The notes under the pieces: model-generated
The model's input: the letters and a program-made list of their open reading frames with translations, nothing else
Database searches by the model: none
Told to the model about the DNA's origin: nothing
Assembly: GCF_014643255.1 (NCBI RefSeq)
Contig: NZ_BMJI01000004.1
Coordinates: 1 to 64,000, forward strand
From: Tersicoccus solisilvae
Lineage (GTDB): Bacteria; Actinomycetota; Actinomycetes; Actinomycetales; Micrococcaceae
DNA length: 64,000 nucleotides
Direction: 5' to 3'
Part shown: positions 26,415-36,148 of the stretch, in pieces
Numbering within the stretch: the stretch's first letter is position 1
How the letters are laid out: every line of letters begins with the position of its first letter
Translations under genes and position numbers: made by a program

Positions 26415-28484
26415 TCAGGCGCCAGCCCATCGCGTCGCGGCGAACAGCCGCTGCGCGAAGGGCTCGGTCATCGTGGCGGCGTACGTCGCGGTGACGTGGT
26501 TGTCGTCGATGAAGACGCGCACGTTGCCCTGGACCGGCGCGCAGGTGATCGGCCCGCAGATCAGATCGGTCAGATCGAGCGAGTGGAATGCCGGGATGCG
26601 ATCGGCGATCGCGTCGGCGGGGTTGGTGTCGGTGAGGGCCGTGGATCGCGCCGGGTTGCAGTCCGGGTCGTCGGCGCCCTGCTTCTGCGCGCAGGCGGTC
26701 AGGTCGCGCGCGAATCGCGGGTTGTCCCGCAACCCCACCACCTCGATACCGTCGTCGGTCAGCGCGGCCACCGCGTCCTCGAACCCGGGCCGGACCGTGT
26801 CCTGCGCCTGCTCGGCCGAGGCGGCGGTGGAGACCACGACGACGGCGTCCGGCTTGACCGCGGTGAGCGTGTCCAGCACTCGCCGATTGTGCTCCGCACA
26901 GGCGTCCGCGCCGGTGGTCACCGCCAGGGCGCATCCGCCCAGGAGCACGGAGACGACGTTCCAGCCGTTGCGTTCGGCGACGGCCCGCACCGGGGGCAAC
27001 CACTGCTCGGCATGGGAATCGCCCACCACGTAGAGGGTCCGGGAGGCGGTCGCGTCGGCGTCGGCCTCCGCCAGCTGCGAGCACGTCGCGAGCAGGGCGG
27101 CGTCCACCAGGTCCTCGGTGCACCCGTGAGGCAGCCCGGCGAACTCCTCCCGGATGGCGCTCACCGCGGGGACGGGCTCGACGCCGGTCGGCGTGGACCG
27201 GGTGGGGTCGGCGAGGACGAGCGCACCCGGGTGGGCGCCGTCGCCGACGGCAGCGGCCGCCGCGGCGCGGTCCGCGTCGAGCCGCTGCTGCCACAGGGTC
27301 AGCGGCGTCGCGACGAGCGCGACGCACACGACGATGACGGCGGCCGCCCGGAGGCGGTGCGCCTCGAGCCCGGCGTTGGTGCGGATCGGCCGCTCGACGT
27401 AGCGGGTGATCAGCCAGGCCAGACCCGCCGACCCGACGACGAGGAGCGCACCGGTCACCGGCCCGGGATGGGTCCGGCCGGTGACCAGGGTGAGGACGAT
27501 GAGCGCCGGCCAGTGCACGAGATAGAGGGCGTAGGAGATGTCGCCGAGCCGGACGAGGGGGCGACAGGAGAGCAGCCGGTCGGCACCGAGCGGGCTGCCG
27601 GTTCGTCCGGCCACCACGATCGCCGCCGCCGCCAACACCGGCCAGAGGGCCACGACACCGGGAAAGGCCCGGTCCACGGTGAGGACGAAGCCGCAGGCGA
27701 GCATGGCGACGACGCCCGCCCACCCCAGCAGGACCCGCAGCCGGCGCGGCAACACCAGCCGGTCGATGGTCAGCGCCAGCAGGGAGCCGAACGCGAACTC
27801 GAACAGACGGGCCCGGGTGTCGAAGTAGGCGAACGCCTGATTCGTCGCGGTCTCCACGACGGAGAAGAGCAGGGACGCGACGAAGACGAGCGAGAAGATG
27901 CCGAACATCACCGTGCGGTGGTTCACCCATCGCACGCGTCGCGCGATCGGAGCGGTCAGCGCCCGGCCGGCCAGGAACAGCAGGGGCCAGAGGATGAAGA
28001 CCTGTCCCTGGATCGACAGGGACCAGAAGTGCTGCAGCGGACTGGCCGTGTCGTGCGCCGCGTAGTAGTCGACCGCCTGGGACGCGAGCAGCCAGTTCTG
28101 CACGTAGCTCAGGCTCGCCCAGGACTGCTCGACGACGCCCGACCACGCGGATCGGGGCAGGACCAGCACCGTGGCGAGCATCACCAGCACGATCACCGTG
28201 ACCGCCGCCGGCAGCAGCCGCTTGAACAGGTGCACCCAGTAGCCGCCGAGGGCGAGGGGGCGGCCACGGTCCAGCTTCCGGATGAAGCTGCCCGTGAGCA
28301 GGAACGCGGAGAGCATGAGGAACACGTCGACACCGCCGGAGACGCGGCCGAGCCACACGTGGTAGCAGACGACCATCAGGACGGCGAGGGCACGCAGCCC
28401 CTGCACCTCGGGACGGAAGGTCCGCGCCCGGCGGGACTCGTCGCGTCCGTCCCGGCGGACGGGCGATGCTGACGTCACGGTCAC
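26415..28484 (-). CDS. OafA/YrhL-type acyltransferase with SGNH domain
   Basis: A protein of about 689 residues: acyltransferase-3 membrane domain, then an extracytoplasmic SGNH hydrolase-like domain. The AT3 motif is EVQGLRALAVLMVVCYHVW with the catalytic-type His, and about ten helices follow to near residue 385. The SGNH part shows VGDSHAEQWLP (Ser nucleophile block) and the DDNHV block near the C-terminus. Such proteins O-acetylate cell-wall or exported polysaccharides. GTG 28484 is taken as the start; 28496 is possible. It stands alone. Confidence 0.85.
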   Translation of the reverse strand: MTVTSASPVRRDGRDESRRARTFRPEVQGLRALAVLMVVCYHVWLGRVSGGVDVFLMLSAFLLTGSFIRKLDRGRPLALGGYWVHLFKRLLPAAVTVIVLVMLATVLVLPRSAWSGVVEQSWASLSYVQNWLLASQAVDYYAAHDTASPLQHFWSLSIQGQVFILWPLLFLAGRALTAPIARRVRWVNHRTVMFGIFSLVFVASLLFSVVETATNQAFAYFDTRARLFEFAFGSLLALTIDRLVLPRRLRVLLGWAGVVAMLACGFVLTVDRAFPGVVALWPVLAAAAIVVAGRTGSPLGADRLLSCRPLVRLGDISYALYLVHWPALIVLTLVTGRTHPGPVTGALLVVGSAGLAWLITRYVERPIRTNAGLEAHRLRAAAVIVVCVALVATPLTLWQQRLDADRAAAAAAVGDGAHPGALVLADPTRSTPTGVEPVPAVSAIREEFAGLPHGCTEDLVDAALLATCSQLAEADADATASRTLYVVGDSHAEQWLPPVRAVAERNGWNVVSVLLGGCALAVTTGADACAEHNRRVLDTLTAVKPDAVVVVSTAASAEQAQDTVRPGFEDAVAALTDDGIEVVGLRDNPRFARDLTACAQKQGADDPDCNPARSTALTDTNPADAIADRIPAFHSLDLTDLICGPITCAPVQGNVRVFIDDNHVTATYAATMTEPFAQRLFAATRWAGA

Positions 28485-28569
28485 GGAGCTCCTCACGGGC
28501 AGAAACGGACCGGCCTAGATTACCGGACAGTCATTGACGCCGAGGTCGACGCGGTCCTACGATCACGTA

Positions 28570-28603
28570 ATCAACATTAACGTTGATCAACCCATCGGTT
28601 GAC
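28570..28603. promoter_or_regulatory. array of ATCAAC/GTTGAT half-sites before arsR
   Basis: Half-sites ATCAAC (28570), GTTGAT (28582), ATCAAC (28586) and GTTGAC (28598) alternate, forming two 18-bp palindromes with 6-nt spacers that share the 10-bp palindrome GTTGATCAAC. This fits an ArsR dimer pair bound cooperatively. The array ends about 16 nt before the GTG of the regulator, so it should control the arsR-SRPBCC operon. Confidence 0.7.
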
Positions 28604-28619
28604 AAAAGAGGTGACAGCG

Positions 28620-29045
28620 GTGCCCCGACGCGAGGCCGATGACGCGGGAGAGGCATGGCTCGACCAGGCCTTCCTCGCCCTCGCCGATCCCGTCCGGCGC
28701 GCGATCGTCACCCGCCTCAGTCGCGGCCCCGCCACGGTCAACGAGCTGGCCGCACCGCATCCCATCACCACGCAGGCCGTCTCCCGGCACATCGGCGTCC
28801 TCGAACACGCCGGTCTGGTCAGCCGTACCCGCGACGCGCAGCGCCGGCCGGTGCACCTGGAACCCGACCGCCTGGAGCGCCTCACCGCGTGGATCGACCG
28901 TTATCGCCTGATCCACGAGGCGCGGTATCGAGCCCTCGACGAGGTGCTCGGCGCCGCCCCCGCGCCGGAGGACCATCCCCCGGCGGCCGATCTCGCCGAC
29001 CCCGGCCGAGACGAGCAGTCCCCCCGAGAGGAGACGTCATCATGA
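28620..29045 (+). CDS. ArsR-family transcriptional regulator
   Basis: A 141-residue winged-helix repressor of the ArsR superfamily: DQAFLALADPVRRAIVTRLSRGPATVNELAA and ITTQAVSRHIGVLEHAGLVSR are the DNA-binding core. No CxC or His-rich metal site is seen, so it belongs to the non-metal branch that pairs with SRPBCC proteins. GTG 28620 is chosen because AGAGG (28606-28610) is correctly spaced; TTG 28599 and GTG 28611 lie in or beside the operator array. It overlaps the next gene by ATGA. Confidence 0.85.
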   Translation: MPRREADDAGEAWLDQAFLALADPVRRAIVTRLSRGPATVNELAAPHPITTQAVSRHIGVLEHAGLVSRTRDAQRRPVHLEPDRLERLTAWIDRYRLIHEARYRALDEVLGAAPAPEDHPPAADLADPGRDEQSPREETSS

Positions 29046-29542
29046 GCAACGCCCTGACCATCGAGGCCCCCGAGGGCCTGCCGTTCATCGACAGCACGCG
29101 GGAGTTCGACGCCCCCGTGCCCGCCGTCTTCCGCGCCCACGCCGACCCGGACCTGGTGCGCCGGTGGATGGGACCGCGCGGGTACACCATGGACGTCGGC
29201 GCCTGGGACTTCCGCTCCGGCGGCAGCTGGAGCTTCGTCCACCGCAACCCGGCGGGTGAGGAGTTCCGCTTCCGCGGCACGTTCCACACCGTCCGGCAGG
29301 ATCGGTTCGCCGTCCAGACCTTCGAGTACGAGGGGGTGCCGGACGTCGTCAGCATCGAGTCGTTGACGTTCGAGCCGCTGCCGGCCGGGCCGGGAGGCGG
29401 GAGCCGGACGCGCCTGAGGATCCATGCCGTGTACCCGAGCGTCGAGGCCCGCGACGGCATGGTGGCCTCCGGCATGGAGGGCGGCATGCGCGAGGGTTAC
29501 GAGCAGCTCGAGGAGCTGCTGCGCGACCAGGCCGACGGCTGA
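29042..29542 (+). CDS. SRPBCC (AHSA1-like) domain protein
   Basis: A 166-residue START/Bet v1-fold protein of the AHSA1/YndB group: REFDAPVPAVFRAHADPDLVRRWMGP is the opening strand-helix motif, and MEGGMREGYEQLEELL the long closing helix lining the cavity. Such proteins bind small hydrophobic ligands; their roles are mostly unknown. The ATG overlaps the ArsR stop, the widespread ArsR-SRPBCC two-gene module, so its level is set by that repressor. Confidence 0.85.
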   Translation: MSNALTIEAPEGLPFIDSTREFDAPVPAVFRAHADPDLVRRWMGPRGYTMDVGAWDFRSGGSWSFVHRNPAGEEFRFRGTFHTVRQDRFAVQTFEYEGVPDVVSIESLTFEPLPAGPGGGSRTRLRIHAVYPSVEARDGMVASGMEGGMREGYEQLEELLRDQADG

Positions 29543-29578
29543 CGCCGGGGTTCCGGACCCTCGTGCCGGACGGGCCGT

Positions 29579-30541
29579 TCAGCAGGCGCGGCGGTACTCG
29601 CTCGGGCTGGTCCCGTAGGCGGCGCGGAACACGCGGCTGAAGTGCGCCGGGTCGGTGAATCCCCAGCGCTGGGCGACCTGGGTGATGGTCGCCGCGGCGA
29701 GCGCCGGGTCCGCGAGGTCCCGGCGGCACCGGTCGAGCCGCCTCGCCTTGATCCAGCTCGTCACCGTCGTGCCCACGCCCTCGAAGAGGTAGTGCAGCCG
29801 GCGCGTGGACATGTAGTGCGCCGCGGCGATCCGCGCCGGCGTCAGGTCCCCGGTGGCGAGATTTCGCTCGATGAACGCCTGCACCTCCGCCACGGCGTCC
29901 AGCCGGGCGTCCGGCCGCCAGGTGGTGCCGCCGAGCTCGGTGTGGATCAGGGTGTTCACCAGGTCCAGGGCGTTGTGCGCGAGCATGATGCCACCGCTGC
30001 CGCACGGGGCGTCCAGGGACGCCGCCAGGCCCCGGAGGAAGGGCTCGACCAGCCGGCCGGTGCCGTAGTCGCTGGACAGCGGTCGCGCCGTCACCCGGGC
30101 CGCGTTCTCGCCGGAGAGGCTGAGGGCCTCCTGCGGGAAGACCATCACGAGACTCTCGGTGCCGTCCTCGAAGAACGAGCTGTACGGGCGGCTGGTGTCG
30201 TAGAGCGTCATGTCCCCCGGCCCGAGCACCGCTTCACGCCCGTCCTGCACCACCAGGCCGGCCCCGGCGAGGATCAGGCTGAACTTGAAGTAGCGCGCCT
30301 CCCCGGCACAGATGAAGTCCTGGAGCCGGTCCACCTGGTGGGCGTCGGCCTCGATCCGGGAGAGGGAGATCTCGTCGTAGCTGCGCCCGTGCAGCACCGC
30401 GTGGAAGTCGTCGGGGCGGTTCGTGCTCAGCTGCAGACGGACGAAGCGGTTCGACATCCGCTGCTCCCACTGCGCGAACGTCGTCGCCTCGAAGACGTTG
30501 GCTCCGCCGATCGTCACCGTCTCCATGATCTGTTCCGCCAC
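29579..30541 (-). CDS. AraC-family transcriptional regulator
   Basis: A 320-residue regulator with an N-terminal AraC_binding_2-type sensing domain (GRSYDEISLSRIEADAHQVDR; GDMTLYDTSRPYSSFF) and a C-terminal double helix-turn-helix. ARIAAAHYMSTRRLHYLFE is the first, and VAQRWGFTDPAHFSRVFRAAYGTSPSEYRR the second. It resembles FeaR/NphR-type activators of aromatic and amine catabolism. GTG 30541 is chosen for AAGGAG 8 nt upstream. It is divergent from the decarboxylase-dehydrogenase-transporter operon at 30.8 kb and is its likely activator. Confidence 0.85.
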   Translation of the reverse strand: MAEQIMETVTIGGANVFEATTFAQWEQRMSNRFVRLQLSTNRPDDFHAVLHGRSYDEISLSRIEADAHQVDRLQDFICAGEARYFKFSLILAGAGLVVQDGREAVLGPGDMTLYDTSRPYSSFFEDGTESLVMVFPQEALSLSGENAARVTARPLSSDYGTGRLVEPFLRGLAASLDAPCGSGGIMLAHNALDLVNTLIHTELGGTTWRPDARLDAVAEVQAFIERNLATGDLTPARIAAAHYMSTRRLHYLFEGVGTTVTSWIKARRLDRCRRDLADPALAAATITQVAQRWGFTDPAHFSRVFRAAYGTSPSEYRRAC

Positions 30542-30833
30542 CGCTGCCGCTCCTTCGCGCGCGTCCGCCTCGCCGGCCCCGCGCCGGGGTCGGGGACGGT
30601 GATGTACGTCATACCTGGGGGTCAGGGTAGCCCGTCCGCACGGCCGCGCACCGCTGCGGCGGCGTCGGTGCGCCACGGATCAAACCCGGTGCGCGCTGCG
30701 GCGGTGCGGGCACGGCCGTGCGTGCAGACGCAAGCCGCCTGCACGACGGAGCAAGCGGCGGCACAGCGGCGGTCACGATACTCGTCAGCGAGGCAGCCAC
30801 ACCGGCTCCGCTCGACGAGATGACGAGGACCGC
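30542..30833. promoter_or_regulatory. divergent araC/catabolic-operon control region
   Basis: A 292-nt non-coding gap. It holds a perfect 12-bp palindrome GCACGGCCGTGC (30710-30721) and several GCGGCGG/CCGCC-type partial repeats, including CAAGCCGCC (30730s) and CAAGCGGCGG (30752 onwards). AraC proteins usually bind direct repeats near the -35, but no clear pair could be fixed. No coding frame was convincing. Confidence 0.4.
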
Positions 30834-31244
30834 ATGATCAAGGACGAGTACTACGACGCCGGCCTGGCCCTGCGACGGGCGATGTTCGGCCCCTCCGGTG
30901 CCGAGGACCAGGTGGAGCACACCACGGACCTGAACGACAAGATCCAGGAGGTCGTCACCCGGTACTGCTTCGGCGACGTCTGGCAGCGGGACGGGCTGGA
31001 CCTGCGCGTGCGCAGCCTCATCACCCTGGCCATGCTCGTGGCCACCGGCCGGTCGCACGAGATCCGCATCCACCTCCGGGGCGCCGTGGCCAACGGGGTC
31101 ACCGCCGAGGAGATCCGCGAACTCATGCTGCACTCCTTCCTCTACTGCGGCATCCCGGCCGCCATGGACGGCTTCCGCGCCGCCGACGAGATCCTGTCCG
31201 CGAGCGCGTCGCCCGCGCCGGCGGAGGAGTCGACCCATGTCTGA
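30834..31244 (+). CDS. carboxymuconolactone decarboxylase-family protein
   Basis: A 136-residue all-helical CMD-family protein. RVRSLITLAMLVATGRSHEIRIHLRGAVANGVTAEEIREL followed by SFLYCGIPAAMDGF is close to PcaC of the beta-ketoadipate pathway, which decarboxylates gamma-carboxymuconolactone. The CxxC of AhpD peroxidases is absent, favouring a decarboxylase or lactone-handling role. No pcaB, pcaD or pcaH/G are present, so the true substrate is unknown. It is the first gene of a four-gene operon and overlaps the next gene by 8 nt. Confidence 0.8.
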   Translation: MIKDEYYDAGLALRRAMFGPSGAEDQVEHTTDLNDKIQEVVTRYCFGDVWQRDGLDLRVRSLITLAMLVATGRSHEIRIHLRGAVANGVTAEEIRELMLHSFLYCGIPAAMDGFRAADEILSASASPAPAEESTHV

Positions 31245-32175
31245 GCAAGCATCTGAACAGGCACCCGCGCTCCCCCCGGTCGGCTTCATCGGCCTCGGCA
31301 CGATGGGCGCCCCGATGGTGCGCAATCTGGCCGCCGCCGGCTATCCCGTGGTCCTGCACGACGCCGACCCCGCCGCCCGCGACCGGCTCGCGGAGCAGAC
31401 CGGCGGCACGGCGGCCTCCGGCCCCGCCGACTTCGCGCCGGTCGCGGCGATCGTCACGATGCTGCCGACGAGCCGGATCGTGGCCGCCGCCCTGCTGGAC
31501 TGGGACGGCGGCATTCCCGCCCACCTCGCCCCGGGCACGGTGGTCATCGACATGAGTTCGTCGGATCCCACCGAGACCGTGCTGCTGGGCGAGCGGCTGG
31601 CCGCCGCCGGCGTCACGCTCGTCGACGCCCCCGTCTCCGGTGGTGTGCTGCGGGCCGAGGACGGCACCCTGTCCATCATGCTCGGCGGCGACGACGAGGA
31701 CGCGCTCGCCCGCGCGGTTCCGGTCGTCGAGGCCATGAGCGCCCGGATCTTCCGCACCGGGCGGCTGGGCAGCGGTCACGCCATGAAGGCCCTCAACAAC
31801 TTCGTCGCCGCCGCGGCCACCACGGCCGCGTGCGAGGCCCTGATCGCCGGCGAGCGCTTCGGCCTCGACCAGCAGACCATGGTGGACGTCTTCAACGCGT
31901 CCACGGGGCAGAGCTGGGTCAGCAGCAACGTGCTGGGTCAGCACGTGGTCAGCCGCACCTTCGGTTCCGGGTTCGCGCTCGGCCTGTACGCCAAGGACGT
32001 CGGCATCGCCCGGCATCTCACCGAGGCCATGGATCATCCGGCGCCGGTGTGCCATGCCGTCTCCGCCGCACTCGACGACGCCCTCAGCGCGGTGGGCGAC
32101 GTGGACCACACCCGGGCGATGACGCACTGGGAGCACCTGACCACCGCGCCCTCCCCCACCACCTCGAGGACCTGA
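31237..32175 (+). CDS. NAD(P)-dependent beta-hydroxyacid dehydrogenase (HIBADH family)
   Basis: A 312-residue enzyme of the 3-hydroxyisobutyrate/tartronate semialdehyde reductase family. The Rossmann loop GFIGLGTMGAPMVRNLAAAG lies near 15-34, the substrate motif DAPVSGGVLRAEDGTLSIM near 130-148, and the catalytic Lys in GSGHAMKALNNFV near 180. It would oxidise a 3-hydroxyacid or reduce an aldehyde acid; the compound is unknown. It overlaps the CMD gene and leaves only 1 nt to the transporter gene, so all are one transcript. Confidence 0.85.
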   Translation: MSEQASEQAPALPPVGFIGLGTMGAPMVRNLAAAGYPVVLHDADPAARDRLAEQTGGTAASGPADFAPVAAIVTMLPTSRIVAAALLDWDGGIPAHLAPGTVVIDMSSSDPTETVLLGERLAAAGVTLVDAPVSGGVLRAEDGTLSIMLGGDDEDALARAVPVVEAMSARIFRTGRLGSGHAMKALNNFVAAAATTAACEALIAGERFGLDQQTMVDVFNASTGQSWVSSNVLGQHVVSRTFGSGFALGLYAKDVGIARHLTEAMDHPAPVCHAVSAALDDALSAVGDVDHTRAMTHWEHLTTAPSPTTSRT

Positions 32176-32176
32176 C

Positions 32177-33493
32177 ATGGACATGAGCACCAGTACCGCC
32201 GCCGTCGCCGTCGACGACCGGCAGAAGAAGAAGGTCGCCCTCGCCAGCGCCGTCGGCACCAGCGTCGAGTGGTACGACTACCACGTCTACTCCATCGCCT
32301 CCGCCCTGGTGATCGGCAAGCTCTTCTTCCCCGACATCTCCCCGCTGGCCGGCACCATGGCCGCGTTCGCGACCTTCGCCGTCGGCTTCATCGCCCGGCC
32401 GCTGGGCGGCATCCTCGCCGGCCACCTCGCCGACCGGATCGGCCGCAAGAAGGTCATGGTCGCCACGCTCACGCTGATGGGTGCGGCCACCACCCTGATC
32501 GGGTTGCTCCCGACCTACGCGCAGATCGGCGCGGCGGCCCCCGTCCTGCTCGTCGCGCTGCGGCTGCTGCAGGGGCTGAGCGCGGGAGGCGAGTGGGGCA
32601 GCGCCGCCCTGATGGCCGTCGAACACGCCCCGCGGGGGCAGCGCGGCCGGTTCGGCAACTACGTGCAGCTGGGCACGCCCGCCGGGATGTTCCTCGCCAA
32701 CGTCGTCCTGCTCGCCGCCACCTTCATGCTCAGCGACGACCAGTTCGCCTCGTGGGGCTGGCGAGTGCCGTTCCTGCTCAGCGCCGTGATGGTCGTCATC
32801 GGCTTCGTCATCCGCGCCCGGGTCGACGAGAGCCCGGTGTTCCGGGCCCTGGAGCGCACCTCCACCCTCGAGCGCATCCCGCTCGCCGAGCTGCTGCGCA
32901 CCCAGAAGACGCGCGTCGTGCTGGCCGTCCTCTCCTTCATCGGCAACAACGCCGTCGGCTACATCTTCCTGGCGTTCATGACCTCGTACGGGACCACGGC
33001 ACTGAAGCTGGACCGCAACCTGATGCTGAACGTCATGCTGGTCGGCTGCGTGACGTGGTTCGGGTCCATGATGTGGTTCGCCCGGCTCAGCGACCGGGTG
33101 GGCCGGCATCGGGTCTACTTCCTGGGGTACGGACTGCTCGCGGTGTGGGCGTTCCCGTTCTTCGCCCTGTTCAACACGGGCAACCCGGGCCTGATCGTGC
33201 TGGCGGTGGTGGTGTTGACCTTCGGGCTGGCCGCGACCTACGGCCCGCAGGCGGCGTTGTTCGCCGAGCTCTTCCCCGCCCGAGTACGGGCCAGCGGGGT
33301 GTCCCTGGCCTACGCCGTCGGCGCGTGCCTCGGCGGCGGGTTCTCCCCGCTGATCGCCACGGCGCTGTTCGGGGCCGCGGGAACGGTCTACGCGGTCTCC
33401 GTGTTCATGATCGTGTTCAGCATCGTCAGCTTCGCCGCCGTGGTCGCGATGCGACGCATCCCGAACTCCTTCGCCGCCACCGACACCCCGTGA
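32177..33493 (+). CDS. MHS-family MFS transporter (organic acid/H+ symporter)
   Basis: A 438-residue, 12-helix transporter of the metabolite:H+ symporter family. SVEWYDYHVYSIASALVIGK in helix 1 and RPLGGILAGHLADRIGRKK in loop 2-3 are diagnostic, as is LRLLQGLSAGGEWGSAALM. MHS proteins import carboxylates such as shikimate, citrate, alpha-ketoglutarate or aromatic acids with protons. Its place in the operon marks a carboxylate substrate for the pathway. A 14-bp direct duplication (33491-33518) follows its stop codon. Confidence 0.88.
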   Translation: MDMSTSTAAVAVDDRQKKKVALASAVGTSVEWYDYHVYSIASALVIGKLFFPDISPLAGTMAAFATFAVGFIARPLGGILAGHLADRIGRKKVMVATLTLMGAATTLIGLLPTYAQIGAAAPVLLVALRLLQGLSAGGEWGSAALMAVEHAPRGQRGRFGNYVQLGTPAGMFLANVVLLAATFMLSDDQFASWGWRVPFLLSAVMVVIGFVIRARVDESPVFRALERTSTLERIPLAELLRTQKTRVVLAVLSFIGNNAVGYIFLAFMTSYGTTALKLDRNLMLNVMLVGCVTWFGSMMWFARLSDRVGRHRVYFLGYGLLAVWAFPFFALFNTGNPGLIVLAVVVLTFGLAATYGPQAALFAELFPARVRASGVSLAYAVGACLGGGFSPLIATALFGAAGTVYAVSVFMIVFSIVSFAAVVAMRRIPNSFAATDTP

Positions 33494-33531
33494 ACCGACG
33501 CTCCTGAACCGACGCCCCTGAGAGGATTCCC

Positions 33532-33840
33532 GTGCACCAGCTCCTCGTGCTCTACCCCGAACCGGCCGACCGAGCCGCCTTCGAGCAGTACTACCGCACC
33601 CGGCACCTCCCGCTGGCGGCCCGGCTGCCCCGGGTCCGGGCCTCGCGCTTCTCGCTCGCCCTCGACGGAGCCGCGTCCCCGTACGTCGCGGTCTTCGAGG
33701 CGGAGTTCGACTCCGCCGAGGACTTCGCGGCGGCGATGGCCTCCCCGGAGGGCCAGGCGGTGGAGGCCGACGTGCCGAACTACGCACCGCCCGGCACCGT
33801 GGTCCTCGACTTCCCGGTCGAGCGGCTGGCCGGCGGCTGA
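33532..33840 (+). CDS. EthD-family protein
   Basis: A 102-residue ferredoxin-like alpha-beta barrel protein: LLVLYPEPADRAAFEQYYRTRHLPLA is the EthD opening with the conserved YxxxHxPL. Relatives include EthD, methylmuconolactone isomerase-like proteins and small isomerases or accessory proteins of catabolic operons. It is the last gene of the operon, with AGAGGA 5 nt before the GTG. A strong hairpin terminator follows. Confidence 0.75.
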   Translation: MHQLLVLYPEPADRAAFEQYYRTRHLPLAARLPRVRASRFSLALDGAASPYVAVFEAEFDSAEDFAAAMASPEGQAVEADVPNYAPPGTVVLDFPVERLAGG

Positions 33841-33867
33841 GCCGGCCCCCTCACGCCCACCGACACG

Positions 33868-33905
33868 ACGAGGCCCCGCGGACCATCCGGTCCGCGGGGC
33901 CTCGT
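33868..33905. terminator. perfect 17-bp bidirectional hairpin terminator
   Basis: ACGAGGCCCCGCGGACC (33868-33884) and its exact complement (33889-33905) enclose an ATCC loop. It lies between the convergent ends of the EthD gene and groL, so it can stop both transcripts. Confidence 0.85.
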
Positions 33906-33934
33906 GCGTGTGACGCGGGGCGTCAGGCGTCAGC

Positions 33935-35554
<1,620 letters not shown>

Positions 35555-35563
35555 TCAACGCGG

Positions 35564-35603
35564 GAACACCCCGGCTGCACGCGGATGCGGAGCCGGGGTG
35601 TTC
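35564..35603 (-). promoter_or_regulatory. intercistronic hairpin between groES and groEL
   Basis: GAACACCCCGGCT (35564-35576) and its exact complement (35591-35603) form a 13-bp stem with a 14-nt loop in the 69-nt gap between groS and groL. It may attenuate or process the message to set the GroES:GroEL ratio. No U-tract follows, so complete termination is unlikely. Confidence 0.6.
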
Positions 35604-35611
35604 ACGGGTGC

Positions 35612-35908
35612 TTACTTGGTGACGATCGCCAGCACGTCGCGGGCGGACAGCACGAGGTAGTCCTCGCCGCCGGCCTTGACCTCGGTGCCGCCGTACTTCG
35701 AGTAGAGGACGACATCGCCCTCGGCGACGTCGACCGGCACGCGGGTGCCGTTGTCGGTCACGCGACCCGGACCCACGGCGACGACCTTGCCCTCCTGGGG
35801 CTTCTCCTTGGCGGTGTCCGGGATGACCAGGCCGGAAGCGGTGGTCTGCTCGGCTTCGAGCGGCTGGACGACGATGCGATCCTCGAGGGGCTTGATGGAG
35901 ACCGACAC
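35612..35908 (-). CDS. groS: 10-kDa co-chaperonin GroES
   Basis: A 98-residue GroES, the lid of the GroEL chamber. [44 protein letters not shown] covers the base and the mobile loop, and [15 protein letters not shown] the roof strand. GTG 35908 is chosen because GAAGGAGAG stands at the correct distance and homologues begin VSVSIKPL. The frame extends to 35965, but that part lies in the leader. Confidence 0.95.
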   Translation of the reverse strand: MSVSIKPLEDRIVVQPLEAEQTTASGLVIPDTAKEKPQEGKVVAVGPGRVTDNGTRVPVDVAEGDVVLYSKYGGTEVKAGGEDYLVLSARDVLAIVTK

Positions 35909-36033
35909 GCGGCACTCTCCTTCGCTAGTGGGCTGATACCTGTGCGCGTCCGCACGGACGCGCACGCTGATTCTCGCCCTCGGTCAGATGCCGGCCGTCG
36001 TCGCGGGTGCCGGCGGCACCGAGCCTGAGGGTC

Positions 36034-36103
36034 AGCACTCTCACACCGAGAGTGCCAGGATCGACTCTAGGCAGCCGCTGGCACTCGGTCAAGGCGAGTG
36101 CCA
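36034..36103 (-). promoter_or_regulatory. groESL promoter with two CIRCE (HrcA) elements
   Basis: CIRCE 1 is AGCACTC-N9-GAGTGC (36034-36055); CIRCE 2 is TGGCACTC-N9-GAGTGCCA (36079-36103). On the minus strand, TTGACC (36092-36087) inside CIRCE 2 and TAGAGT (36069-36064) make a -35/-10 pair with a 17-nt spacer. HrcA at CIRCE 2 would cover the -35 and at CIRCE 1 the start point. Heat induction by loss of HrcA binding is the known family behaviour. Confidence 0.9.
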
Positions 36104-36148
36104 GCGATGTGACGGCGGCCGATCCGCTCGCTCGCTAGGCTGGTCGGC

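Noticed and set aside
33491-33518. Direct 14-bp duplication TGAACCGACGCTCC/TGAACCGACGCCCC after the MFS stop
   Set aside because: Only two copies, very short, and best explained by local slippage; not reported as an element.
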